Source: an uncultured Leptospiraceae bacterium
Lineage (GTDB): Bacteria; Spirochaetota; Leptospiria; Leptospirales; Leptospiraceae
Reading direction: 5' to 3'
Assembly (NCBI GenBank): GCA_937924465.1
Contig: CALDSP010000020.1
Coordinates: forward strand, 1-14,080
Length of the DNA: 14,080 nucleotides
In this document: positions 1 through 7,529 of the stretch, piece after piece
How positions within the stretch are numbered: position 1 is the stretch's first letter
How the letters are laid out: every line of letters begins with the position of its first letter
Notes under the pieces: generated by a model
Databases searched by the model: none
What the model was told of the DNA's origin: nothing
Seen by the model: the letters and a program-made list of their open reading frames with translations, nothing else
Position numbers and translations under genes: made by a program

Positions 1-2
1 TA

Positions 3-353
3 TCGTGGACGCAGATTGTTTCTCCTAATCTCTCTGTTTCTGTACTTGCACTCAATGGAGTTTATGCCTACTTATCGGCTGCTTTTGTTCCAGTTCTATT
101 TGGAATTTTTTTAAAAAATGTTCCAACAATTGCTCCATTTAGTGCCTCTGTGGTTGCAATTTTCACTCACGTTTACATTTACTATACGGGAAATTTTCCA
201 TTTTTAGCTTCCTATTTTATTGATGCTAATGGAAATATGTTTTCCGTTAGAAATCCTGCTATAGCAAGTTCTATGGGTATCCTACTTTCCTTACTGGTTG
301 GTTTCACTCTGTACTTTCTTTTTAGAAATAAGCAAAAGGAGCAAAATGTATGA
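3..353 (+). CDS. Sodium:solute symporter family protein, C-terminal fragment
   Basis: The frame is open from the window edge, so this is the last 116 residues of a longer gene; the GTG at 150 is internal. The visible part is strongly hydrophobic, with about three membrane segments: one around NGVYAYLSAAFVPVLFGIF, one around ASVVAIFTHVYIYYTG, and a last one (GILLSLLVGFTLYFLF) ending in a short charged cytoplasmic tail rich in Lys and Gln. The pattern of a small-residue helix followed by FVPVLFGIF resembles the C-terminal helices of the SSS family (PanF/PutP-like sodium symporters) of the inner membrane. Substrate cannot be told from this part. The stop overlaps the next start as ATGA (350-353), so it is probably cotranscribed and translationally coupled with the acyl-CoA synthetase, which hints at an organic-acid substrate (inference). 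Confidence 0.7.
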   Translation, partial: SWTQIVSPNLSVSVLALNGVYAYLSAAFVPVLFGIFLKNVPTIAPFSASVVAIFTHVYIYYTGNFPFLASYFIDANGNMFSVRNPAIASSMGILLSLLVGFTLYFLFRNKQKEQNV

Positions 354-2206
354 AAAGGTCGATAGACTATAAAAATATTTTACAATTAGTTGAAGATAGG
401 GCAAATGAATTTTCAAATGAGCCATTTATCTGGGAAAAAAGTACAAGTGGATGGGAAGCTACTACTTGGAAAAATTTTATCGAAGAAGCAAAAAATTTTG
501 CCTCTGCCTTATTATATTTTGGTTTTAAAGAAAGAAATGCTCTTTCTATCTTGTCGGCTAATAGAAAAGAATGGCCTCTTGTGGATATTGCCACTATGTA
601 TGCTGGGGGGATTGCATCTGGAATTTATCCAACGTCTTCTTCTGAGCAGTGTGAATATATGATTAATCATTCTGAATCCTATGCTGTTTTTGTAGATACA
701 TTAGAGCAATATACTAAATTAGAAAAAGTTAAGGACAACTTGAAAAATAAAATTACCATTGTGCTTGATCCTAATTTTCAAAGTAAACCTGAAAAATTAT
801 TGTATCAGTTTGATGAGTTTATGAAAATTGGAAAAGATAATTTTCATAAGTTTAATTCTATTTTTGAAAAGAACATTACAGATATTTATACAGAAGACAT
901 AGCTATGTACGTTTATACTTCTGGCACCACAGGAGATCCTAAAGCTGCAATGTTGTCACATCGCTATTTTTTATACAGTGCGGATTCTATTCAACAAATT
1001 TTTAACTTTTCTCCAAAAGAAAAAATTATTTCTTATTTACCTTATTGTCATGTAGGAGAAAGAATTTTTGGATTTGCAGTATCGCTTTCAAGTGCTAGAC
1101 AAATTTATCATATAAGGGAATTTCCAAAGCTAGATGAATATCTACAAGAAATTAATCCAGATATATTCGGAGGGATTCCTAGAGTTTATGAAAAAATGTT
1201 TGAAAAGTTAAACAAGCATATAGCACAGCTTAGCATGGATGAAAAAGAAAAAATTATCTCAGCTCAGGCAGTTGCAAATGATTATTTTTCAAAAAAACTA
1301 AATAACTTAGCTATAGAAGAGAAATTAGAAAAAGATTTTCAAAATGTAAATTCCACTATTTTAAAGTCGCTAAGGGATACTATATTTGGAAAAAATTTAA
1401 AAATTGCCACTTCTGGTGCCGCTGCTCTTGCTCCTCATATTGCTAAGTTTTTTGTGAGTATTGGCTCTCCAATTTATGAGGCTTATGGACTCACTGAAAA
1501 TATCTGTGGAGCTTTTAATCGACCTAATAAACATAGAATTAGTACTGTAGGTATTCCTATGCCTCATACAGAAATTAAATTAGCAGAGGACGGTGAGATA
1601 CTTATCAATGGAAGAAATAAATTCTCTGGATATTTTAAAAACACTGAAGCCACTCAGGAAATATTTACCGAAGATGGCTGGATTAAAACGGGGGATATAG
1701 GACAATTTGATGAAGATGGTTTTTTGTCCATTGTTGATAGAAAAAAAGAACTGATTATTACTTCCACTGGAAAAAACATAGCACCAGGTAAAATAGAAAA
1801 TAAAATTAAAGAGAATGTTTTAATTTCTCAAGTCATGCTAGTAGGAGATGGAAAGAGTTATATTTCTGCTCTGATTACTTTAAATCCTTTTGAGGTAGTT
1901 CGACATTACGCAGAATTAATTGAACAGATAGGTAAAGAAACCTATGAACTTCTGAAAAAAGGAATTATTGCTGGAAATGAAATTTATGAAAAATTAGCGA
2001 ACTCAAAAACAGTCTATGATAAGATTACTGAAACTATAAATAAGGTCAATGAAACCCTAAATAGAACCGAACAAATAAAAAAATTTACAATTCTACCTTT
2101 TGATTTTTCTATTGAAAAAAATGAAATTACTCCTACTTTGAAACTAAAAAGAAAGGTAATTTACAATAAATATAAAGATATCATAGAATCACTTTATAAA
2201 GAATAA
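350..2206 (+). CDS. Long-chain acyl-CoA synthetase (AMP-forming, FadD15/FAA-like)
   Basis: Activates a free fatty acid with ATP and CoA to acyl-CoA, feeding beta-oxidation, lipid synthesis or PHA precursors. At 618 residues it has the length of the eukaryote-like/FadD15 branch of class I adenylate-forming enzymes. The ATP-binding loop YTSGTTGDPKAAM is at residues 189-201, YEAYGLTE at 376-383, the ribose-binding Asp in KTGDIG is D449, the hinge region DRKKE is at 463-467, and the C-terminal TPTLKLKR at 594-601 carries the lysine-rich motif typical of this branch. A long helical insert (about residues 280-340, many Lys and Glu) is also usual for the branch. AAGGAG at 336-341 lies 8 nt before ATG 350, and the gene overlaps the symporter stop by 4 nt. 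Chain-length preference cannot be read from sequence alone. Confidence 0.93.
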   Translation: MKRSIDYKNILQLVEDRANEFSNEPFIWEKSTSGWEATTWKNFIEEAKNFASALLYFGFKERNALSILSANRKEWPLVDIATMYAGGIASGIYPTSSSEQCEYMINHSESYAVFVDTLEQYTKLEKVKDNLKNKITIVLDPNFQSKPEKLLYQFDEFMKIGKDNFHKFNSIFEKNITDIYTEDIAMYVYTSGTTGDPKAAMLSHRYFLYSADSIQQIFNFSPKEKIISYLPYCHVGERIFGFAVSLSSARQIYHIREFPKLDEYLQEINPDIFGGIPRVYEKMFEKLNKHIAQLSMDEKEKIISAQAVANDYFSKKLNNLAIEEKLEKDFQNVNSTILKSLRDTIFGKNLKIATSGAAALAPHIAKFFVSIGSPIYEAYGLTENICGAFNRPNKHRISTVGIPMPHTEIKLAEDGEILINGRNKFSGYFKNTEATQEIFTEDGWIKTGDIGQFDEDGFLSIVDRKKELIITSTGKNIAPGKIENKIKENVLISQVMLVGDGKSYISALITLNPFEVVRHYAELIEQIGKETYELLKKGIIAGNEIYEKLANSKTVYDKITETINKVNETLNRTEQIKKFTILPFDFSIEKNEITPTLKLKRKVIYNKYKDIIESLYKE

Positions 2207-2217
2207 TTTTATAAACC

Positions 2218-2248
2218 CCCCTACAAGATAAGTAGGGGATATTTTTTT
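2218..2248 (+). terminator. Intrinsic terminator of the acyl-CoA synthetase gene
   Basis: Perfect 7-bp stem CCCCTAC (2218-2224) / GTAGGGG (2232-2238), 7-nt loop, followed by AT and seven T. It starts 12 nt after the stop at 2206. The G+C-rich stem stands out against the AT-rich surroundings. Because the other side is also AT-rich, it may stop - strand readthrough from the convergent thiolase gene as well. Confidence 0.85.
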
Positions 2249-2273
2249 ATAATATTTCTAAAGCAATTGCAAT
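2237..2273. repeat. 37-bp direct repeat, copy 1 (displaced thiolase 3' end)
   Basis: This 37-bp stretch is identical to 2308-2344. On the - strand it spells the last eight codons plus stop of the thiolase (IAIALEIL) and the T/A tract beyond, but here it lies outside the gene, downstream of the real stop. The poly-T tail of the acyl-CoA synthetase terminator is part of this copy. It looks like the remnant of a local duplication or of an insertion that split the 3' end. Confidence 0.9.
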
Positions 2274-2307
2274 TCATAACCTGCAATCGCTAACATAAGT
2301 TATTTCC

Positions 2308-2344
2308 GGATATTTTTTTATAATATTTCTAAAGCAATTGCAAT
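2308..2344. repeat. 37-bp direct repeat, copy 2 (inside thiolase 3' end)
   Basis: Identical to 2237-2273, offset by 71 bp. This copy contains the functional stop codon (complement of 2318-2320) and the last eight codons of the thiolase plus ten bases beyond it. The two copies are separated by 34 bp of unrelated-looking sequence. Confidence 0.9.
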
Positions 2345-3496
2345 GCCTTGACCACCTCCAATACACATAGAGACTATCCCTCTTGTTAATCCATCTCTCT
2401 TCATAGAGTGAATCAGTCGAGTAGTTAAGAGAGAACCAGTTGCACCAATAGGATGACCATGTGCAATCGCACCACCTTCCACATTTACTAATTCGGGATT
2501 CAGTTTAAGTTCTTTGTTAATTGCAATAACTATAGCTGCAAAGGCTTCATTAATTTCAAATCTTTGAACATCATTTAAAATCCAATTTGCTCTAAGGATT
2601 GCTTGTTGAATGGCTGGAATAGGTCCCAAACCAAAATATTCAGGTTCTACCCCCCCAATTCCATAGGAAACAATTCTAGCCGAGGGAGTTAGATTGTATC
2701 TTTTTACATATTCTTCATCTGCTAAGAGCATAGCCGATGCGCCTGTATTTAGACCCGGAGCGTTTCCTGCTGTAATCGTCCCATCTTCTTTGAAAGCTGG
2801 TCTCAGTTTTGCAAGTTTTTCTAGAGTAGTATCAGGTCGATTGTGTTCATCCTTAGCAAAAAGACTGGCTTGATTTTTTGCTTTTAGTTCTATAGGGATA
2901 ATTTCTTCATTGAACTTACCTTCTTCTTGAGCCTTTGAAAATCTACTTTGAGAACGAAAAGCCCATTCATCTTGTTCCTGTCGGGATATATTATATTTTA
3001 TAACAAGAGACTCAGTAATTAAACCAGAATGCTTTCCTGTGAAAGCATCATTTAATCCATCATGGAGCATGGCATCAAAGATTTTTACATCTCCCATTCT
3101 TGCTCCATATCTACCTGTTGGTAAGATATAAGGGGCTAGATCCATATTTTCCATCCCACCTACAATCGCGCTGCTGATATGATTAGATACTATTTCTAGA
3201 AACCCTGAAACTATAGCTTGTGCTCCAGAACCACAAACTCTGTTTACGGTCATAGCAGGAATTTTAGGAGGTAGCCCTCCGAGAATAGCAGCTTGTCTCG
3301 CAGGATTCATCTTTGAGCCTCCTTGAACAACTTGTCCCATAATAACAGTATCGATTGAGTCAACATCTATATTTTCTTTTTTTATGACTGCAGAAACAAC
3401 TTTTGCACCAAGCTCTGGGGCTGGTATCTCTTTTAGGCTTCCATTGAAAGTTGCTATAGCAGTTCTTAAAGGGTTTATAATGTAAACTTTTTTCAC
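2318..3496 (-). CDS. phaA: Acetyl-CoA acetyltransferase (biosynthetic thiolase)
   Basis: Condenses two acetyl-CoA to acetoacetyl-CoA, the first step of PHB synthesis; the same fold also works in the degradative direction. The 392 residues equal the length of the classic Zoogloea PhaA, and catalytic residues fall at nearly the same positions: C88 in VNRVCGSG, H348 in AHGHPIGATG and C378 in MCIGGGQG. NEAFAA is also present. The start is GTG at 3496, supported by AAGGAG (3503-3508) six bases upstream; no better ATG is near. It lies 65 bp downstream of the lipoprotein hydrolase on the same strand, with a perfect hairpin in between. The symbol rests on the PHA context; substrate range (acetyl-CoA only or longer) is not provable here. 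No acetoacetyl-CoA reductase (phaB) is in the window. Confidence 0.92.
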   Translation of the reverse strand: MKKVYIINPLRTAIATFNGSLKEIPAPELGAKVVSAVIKKENIDVDSIDTVIMGQVVQGGSKMNPARQAAILGGLPPKIPAMTVNRVCGSGAQAIVSGFLEIVSNHISSAIVGGMENMDLAPYILPTGRYGARMGDVKIFDAMLHDGLNDAFTGKHSGLITESLVIKYNISRQEQDEWAFRSQSRFSKAQEEGKFNEEIIPIELKAKNQASLFAKDEHNRPDTTLEKLAKLRPAFKEDGTITAGNAPGLNTGASAMLLADEEYVKRYNLTPSARIVSYGIGGVEPEYFGLGPIPAIQQAILRANWILNDVQRFEINEAFAAIVIAINKELKLNPELVNVEGGAIAHGHPIGATGSLLTTRLIHSMKRDGLTRGIVSMCIGGGQGIAIALEIL

Positions 3497-3513
3497 GTAG
3501 AACTCCTTACTTT

Positions 3514-3542
3514 GTGGTATGAAAAGTTTAATTTCATACCAC
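3514..3542 (-). promoter_or_regulatory. Perfect 11-bp hairpin in the thiolase leader
   Basis: GTGGTATGAAA (3514-3524) and TTTCATACCAC (3532-3542) are exact inverse complements with a 7-nt loop. The hairpin lies after the lipoprotein hydrolase stop (3562) and only 5 nt upstream of the thiolase ribosome site (3503-3508). No T tract follows on the - strand, so a classic terminator is unlikely. It could be an mRNA-stabilising or processing hairpin, an attenuator, or a DNA operator of dyad type. Confidence 0.6.
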
Positions 3543-3561
3543 TTTAAAGCAAGAAGATTTT

Positions 3562-4644
3562 TTAATTAGGATTGTGATTTTTGATCATATTTAATTGTAC
3601 GGATTGAGTCATGTCTTTTAAATTAAAATGACCATAAGGGAAAGAGTAGTACACTTTTTCTCCTGTTTGGCCAGGAATTCGTGAAGTATACTCACCATAA
3701 ACTAATCCAGAAGTACCACCTACTGCAACAATTTCATCTACAGTTGACCAAATGGAATAACGATAAGAACCTTCAAATCCACTAGTAGCAAGTAAATCAT
3801 TTAAAAAAGCAGATCGACCGGTGATTAGTAAACCAACTAAGTAACCAGGGTATAAACCATTTGTATTACCACAGGTTGGGGTAGTTGGACCGGAAAGGTA
3901 ACAAGAATAAAGTCCTCTATTTCCACCTGCAATGCCCACAAAAGTATCTACTTTGCTTGTTAAAGAAGAACCTACACTGTAAGAGCCGCCAGCTAGAGAA
4001 TCATTCGCAGTTCCTCCTTTGATTGCTTTTCTAGCTAGTGTTACTCCCATAGAATGGGATATAATATCAACTTTGCTAGCTCCTGTATAAGCAATTACCG
4101 CTTCGATAAATTTTCGAACATGCATTATATTTTTCTTCGAATGGTATTGTTGAGAAGATAAAAGAGCATTCGCATCACCCCATGTAGTTGCATAGATTTC
4201 AGAAGTTTTATAACCACTAGCTAGAAGATGAGCAATTGTTTGATTCCACCCTGATTGACCTGCAGTTCCTGTACCAACTGCTTTGTCAGAATTTCCGTGA
4301 ATTAGTATAACAGGTTGGTTTACTACAGTGTCAGTACTGCTAGATTTTCCACCATAGCTTCCACCTACGAGATCAGTACGTGCAAAGTTATAAGAAGAGT
4401 ATCCATTTGCATTTAACCAATTTCTAAAATGAGTAGTGAGTCCTGAAGTAGAAACAGACTTAGTAACTGAATTACCTAATTCGTCTGTGACAACGACAGG
4501 AATTTCTTCTTGAGAATTCTCCGTTGGTTGATTTAAAATCATGTACGCGAGAGCGTTATTAGCTTCTCTTTTTTTAGGTTCACAATTAAACAAACCGAAC
4601 GCGACAAATCCCACCAGAACCAGCTGTAAAAATTTCAAATTCAT
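3562..4644 (-). CDS. PhaZ7-like alpha/beta hydrolase lipoprotein (candidate PHA depolymerase)
   Basis: A 360-residue secreted lipoprotein: lysine-containing N-terminus, hydrophobic core and a spirochete-style lipobox with lipidated C21 (FGLFNC), then an Asn-rich linker. The hydrolase domain starts near residue 110. LIHGNSD (114-120) forms the oxyanion region, S198 in SHSMG is the nucleophile, and D303 (TVDE) and H339 (YGHF) complete a likely triad. The spacing and flanks (YHSKKN before the nucleophile, VGIAGGNRGLYSC and PTCG after it) resemble, from memory, the Paucimonas lemoignei depolymerase PhaZ7, of the lipase class 2 group, which acts on native PHB. The AGGAG at 4652-4656 supports ATG 4644. 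A general esterase or lipase remains possible. A paralogue lies at 6405-7388. The outer location suggests action on external polymer or esters (inference). Confidence 0.82.
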   Translation of the reverse strand: MNLKFLQLVLVGFVAFGLFNCEPKKREANNALAYMILNQPTENSQEEIPVVVTDELGNSVTKSVSTSGLTTHFRNWLNANGYSSYNFARTDLVGGSYGGKSSSTDTVVNQPVILIHGNSDKAVGTGTAGQSGWNQTIAHLLASGYKTSEIYATTWGDANALLSSQQYHSKKNIMHVRKFIEAVIAYTGASKVDIISHSMGVTLARKAIKGGTANDSLAGGSYSVGSSLTSKVDTFVGIAGGNRGLYSCYLSGPTTPTCGNTNGLYPGYLVGLLITGRSAFLNDLLATSGFEGSYRYSIWSTVDEIVAVGGTSGLVYGEYTSRIPGQTGEKVYYSFPYGHFNLKDMTQSVQLNMIKNHNPN

Positions 4645-4674
4645 AATTTTTCTCCTATTTAAATAATTTGCTTT

Positions 4675-4703
4675 ATTTTAATGAAAAACACTTTTGTATA
4701 CAA
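4675..4703 (-). promoter_or_regulatory. Candidate sigma70 promoter with overlapping palindrome, upstream of the PhaZ7-like lipoprotein gene
   Basis: On the - strand, TTGTAT (4703-4698) and TAAAAT (4680-4675) are separated by exactly 17 bp and sit about 30 bp before the start at 4644. The perfect 10-bp palindrome TTGTATACAA (4694-4703) covers the -35 box and could be an operator half or whole. In AT-rich DNA such boxes arise by chance, so this is moderate evidence. Confidence 0.4.
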
Positions 4704-4768
4704 GTAAAAAATATATTTTTTATTTGTTTTTTCAGTCTTATTTTTTGAACATTATTAGATAAAATTTT

Positions 4769-4795
4769 AAAAATAAAGCAATCCTGCTTATTTTT
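4769..4795 (-). terminator. AT-rich hairpin overlapping the acyl-CoA ligase stop
   Basis: On the - strand AAAAATAAGCA, a 4-nt loop (GGAT) and TGCTTTATTTTT form a stem with one bulged base, followed by a T-rich run (TTTTAAAATTTT). The stem includes the TAA stop of the ligase gene (4788-4790). It could end ligase transcription before the separately promoted lipoprotein gene. Confidence 0.5.
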
Positions 4796-6344
4796 GGCTT
4801 AAGTCTAGTGTAATTTGTAGCTTTTGTTTATTGATTAAATCTTTGATTTGTTTTTTATCTATCTTTCCAGAACTAAGTTTGGGTAATTCCAATATTACAT
4901 AAATTTCTTTCGGACGTTTAAAGGAAGTTAATTTTTCAGAAAGATTTTTTATAAGAATTTCTGGAATAGAAGCATTTTTATTTTTCAACGAGATAACCGC
5001 GACAGGTACTTCCCCCCAGTAAGAATCATTTTTTCCAACTACAACACACTCACTAACTGCATCACTATTTAAAATAATTGACTCAATTTCAAGAGGATTT
5101 ATATTTTCACCACCTCTTATGATGATATCTTTTTTTCTTCCAACTACATAGTAAAGTCCTTTTTTATCTCTTCGAAAGATATCACCTGTTCCAAATCCAA
5201 ATTGAGGATTAAATTCAGAATTTTCTCCTAAGTAGCCTGAGAATAAAACGGGACCTTGGATAAAAAGTTCTCCTTCTCCTGCACCTTCAATTTCCTCACC
5301 TTTTTCATTTATTAAACTCATGTCACAGTAAGGCATAGGAAATCCTACAGAATTTGGGTGTAATTTTGCTTCTTCGTTTGGGATAAAAAAGCAATTTACT
5401 CCAGCTTCTGTCATTCCAAAACCTTGTTTAAAAATGACACCTTTTTTAAAGAAGATATCAATCAGTGATTCTGGACAGGGTGCTCCTCCACTGATAATTA
5501 GTTTTAAGTAAGAGAGATCGAGTAGATCAAACTCTGGGTGTTTAGATAAGGAAGCGAACATGGTTGGAACTGCAAACAATAAATTTATCATTTTTTCTTT
5601 TAGTAACTGAACGACTTTATTTACATCAAAAGCAGAATGAAGAACTAAAGTACCCCCAATTGAAAGTAGAGGAGTAGTTAGAACACTGATTCCACCGGCA
5701 TGATTAAAAGGTGTGTGAACTAGGCCCGTATCATTGTAATTGAGGCCCCAAAAAAGACACGTCTGAAAGTTGTTCCAAAAAACCATTCTTCGGGAAATTT
5801 TAACTGTTTTAGGATCGCTTGTAGATCCAGAAGTGAACAGATATAAGAGTTCTCTCTCAGGATCAATCTTGAACTCCCGTTTTTTATTAAATTCAATAAG
5901 ATAATTTTTCCAAGTATTTCGAAACTCCAAAATATCTATGATTCTCTCTTGGGAAAATAAATCCTTAAATTCTTCTTTTGGATTACCCCAGTAAGAATTA
6001 GTGTAAAATAAAAAATCTATCTTAGCTTTTTCAATTTGGTAGCGAAGTTCTTCCTTTTTTAACTTATAATTGAGAGGTACTAATACCCAACCGTTTTTTA
6101 AGCAAAGTAAAAAAAGTATAATGTGTTCAATTAGGTTTTCTGATATGATTCCAATTTTAAAATCATAAGAAATATTCCAATTTTCAAGAAAAGATTGTTC
6201 AAAAGAATAAACAAAAGAATTTAGTTCTTGATAAGTAATTTTTTCTTGAAAAGGAAATTTAGAATGATCTAAAACAGCTACTTTTTTTGGAAACCTAATT
6301 ACTATACGCTCAAACCAGTTTTTTGTTAACACATCATTTGTCAT
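4788..6344 (-). CDS. Class I adenylate-forming acyl-CoA ligase (MenE/CaiC-type)
   Basis: Makes an acyl-CoA from a free acid via an acyl-adenylate. Using ATG 6344 gives 518 residues, a usual length. In that numbering the ATP loop FTSGSTSDPK is at 170-179, FGMTE at 309-313, the ribose-binding Asp of TGD is D388, the hinge Arg of GRKKD is R403, and the catalytic Lys of SSGKI is K494. The ATP loop has Ser where Gly is usual (TSGST-G-xPK). Frame extends to a TTG at 6419, which would add 25 residues and overlap the divergent gene; the family normally begins just before a segment like NWFERIVIRFPKKVAVL, so 6344 is preferred although neither start has a good ribosome site. Downstream lie the PhaZ7-like lipoprotein and thiolase genes, so a role in re-activating hydroxy- or fatty acids released from polymer is plausible (inference). 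Substrate unknown. Confidence 0.88.
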   Translation of the reverse strand: MTNDVLTKNWFERIVIRFPKKVAVLDHSKFPFQEKITYQELNSFVYSFEQSFLENWNISYDFKIGIISENLIEHIILFLLCLKNGWVLVPLNYKLKKEELRYQIEKAKIDFLFYTNSYWGNPKEEFKDLFSQERIIDILEFRNTWKNYLIEFNKKREFKIDPERELLYLFTSGSTSDPKTVKISRRMVFWNNFQTCLFWGLNYNDTGLVHTPFNHAGGISVLTTPLLSIGGTLVLHSAFDVNKVVQLLKEKMINLLFAVPTMFASLSKHPEFDLLDLSYLKLIISGGAPCPESLIDIFFKKGVIFKQGFGMTEAGVNCFFIPNEEAKLHPNSVGFPMPYCDMSLINEKGEEIEGAGEGELFIQGPVLFSGYLGENSEFNPQFGFGTGDIFRRDKKGLYYVVGRKKDIIIRGGENINPLEIESIILNSDAVSECVVVGKNDSYWGEVPVAVISLKNKNASIPEILIKNLSEKLTSFKRPKEIYVILELPKLSSGKIDKKQIKDLINKQKLQITLDLSQK

Positions 6345-6404
6345 ACTGACATGATTTACTATTTTTCTTGAAGATACAAGTACAAATTTTATTTCGGTAA
6401 CCAA

Positions 6405-7388
6405 ATGAAAATAACTCAATTATTGTTATTTCCTTACATTTTACTACTTAGAGTTTTTAGAAACACCTTTCTAAGATTTCTGGGGATTATTTTATTACCA
6501 AAAAATTTACGAAAAGGTTTTTCAAAAGACTTTATTATTTTTTTAAAAAAATCTTCTAAATACAATTCTATTTATCTAAGACGAGATATGCCTTATGTCA
6601 ATTTTGGAGGAAAAGAAAATCCCGAAGAACAAATTTCACACTTTCCTGTAATTTTTCTTCATGGGAATTCAGACAAGGCAATTGGAATTATTGGGAAATA
6701 TCAAAGTGGGTGGAATAACTCTATAAAATATTTTCTTGAGAAAGGTTATAAATTGTCAGAATTGTATGGTTTTACATGGGGAGATGCTAGTGTTGCAAAG
6801 GCTGTTTTCCAAACTCATTCTAAAATAAATCTTATAGCCGTTCGATCCTTTATTGAAATTGTTTTGGAATATACTCAAGCCAAGAAAGTCAATATCATTG
6901 CTCATTCTATGGGAGTTACACTAGCAAGGCGCGCGATCTTGGGTGGTAAATGTTTCGACCCTGAATACGGATATTATGAATTAGGGATTCCGTTGACTAA
7001 TTTTATTCATACTTTTGTCGGAATAGCTGGAGGGAACTTAGGATTGGAATCATGTAAAAAGTGGAGTAAATTTTTTCCGACTTGCAATAAGTTTACAGGT
7101 TTTTATCCTGGAGAGTATGATTCGGCCACTGGAAAAATTACAAATCTTTCACAAGTCTTGAAGGAAATGCTGCTTCCTGAGAAATTTGAGGGTGAGAGGG
7201 TATTTTCTATTTGGTCACCTTATGACGAAGTAGTGAAGAATGAAGGTTTGGTTTATAATAGACTTACTTGTCAAATTCCTAATCAGGATGGAGAGATTGT
7301 TTTTTATTCTTCTAAAATGAGTCACTTTAATCTCAAAGTGAAAACTTTTAAAGAGCAACTTGAACTCATTTCTGATAAGCAGATATGA
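6405..7388 (+). CDS. PhaZ7-like alpha/beta hydrolase, non-lipoprotein paralogue
   Basis: A 327-residue paralogue of the hydrolase at 3562-4644. Shared motifs are FLHGNSDKAIG (oxyanion region, 84-94), SGWN, FTWGDA, AHSMGVTLARRAI with nucleophile S168, FVGIAGGNLGLESC, then D274 (PYDE) and H307 (MSHFNLK) as likely acid and histidine. AHSMG is the exact nucleophile motif of PhaZ7 (recalled). There is no lipobox: the N-terminus has a hydrophobic, Leu/Ile/Phe-rich stretch with several Arg (about residues 5-32), which suggests a membrane anchor or interface helix. So it may act inside the cell or at the inner membrane, where native PHA granules are, while the paralogue faces outward (inference). It is divergent from the acyl-CoA ligase; the ribosome site is weak. 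Esterase or lipase activity on other substrates is the main alternative. Confidence 0.8.
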   Translation: MKITQLLLFPYILLLRVFRNTFLRFLGIILLPKNLRKGFSKDFIIFLKKSSKYNSIYLRRDMPYVNFGGKENPEEQISHFPVIFLHGNSDKAIGIIGKYQSGWNNSIKYFLEKGYKLSELYGFTWGDASVAKAVFQTHSKINLIAVRSFIEIVLEYTQAKKVNIIAHSMGVTLARRAILGGKCFDPEYGYYELGIPLTNFIHTFVGIAGGNLGLESCKKWSKFFPTCNKFTGFYPGEYDSATGKITNLSQVLKEMLLPEKFEGERVFSIWSPYDEVVKNEGLVYNRLTCQIPNQDGEIVFYSSKMSHFNLKVKTFKEQLELISDKQI

Positions 7389-7427
7389 GTATTATCACAA
7401 TCACATAAGAATTAAAACTATTACGTC

Positions 7428-7452
7428 AAAGTAAAATTTTCTTTACTTTTAA
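7428..7452 (+). terminator. Weak AT-rich hairpin after the PhaZ7-like paralogue
   Basis: AAAGTAAA (7428-7435) and TTTACTTT (7442-7449) pair perfectly around a 6-nt loop, with TTAA following, 40 nt after the stop at 7388. The stem has only two G-C pairs, so it would be a weak terminator. It falls in the 141-bp gap before the PHA synthase operon, where a TATACT at 7485-7490 may be a -10 box without a convincing -35. Confidence 0.35.
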
Positions 7453-7529
7453 TATATGTTTATAAATTTTATAGAAGTTTCAGATATACTACTCTTACTT
7501 TTTTGCTAGTTTTTAGAAAGGATTAAATT

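Noticed and set aside
150..152. GTG at 150 as the start of a 67-residue membrane protein
   Set aside because: The same frame is open back to the left edge and encodes two further hydrophobic segments typical of the symporter family.
367..594. Antisense open frame of 75 codons in the acyl-CoA synthetase gene
   Set aside because: Shadow of the real gene; composition follows the opposite strand.
390..662. Overlapping + strand open frame of 90 codons inside the acyl-CoA synthetase gene
   Set aside because: Lies wholly in another frame of a gene with complete family motifs; no ribosome site or recognisable product.
2237..2344. Direct repeat as a CRISPR or insertion-sequence end
   Set aside because: Only two copies, one of them in coding sequence, 34-bp spacer, no transposase and no terminal inverted repeats.
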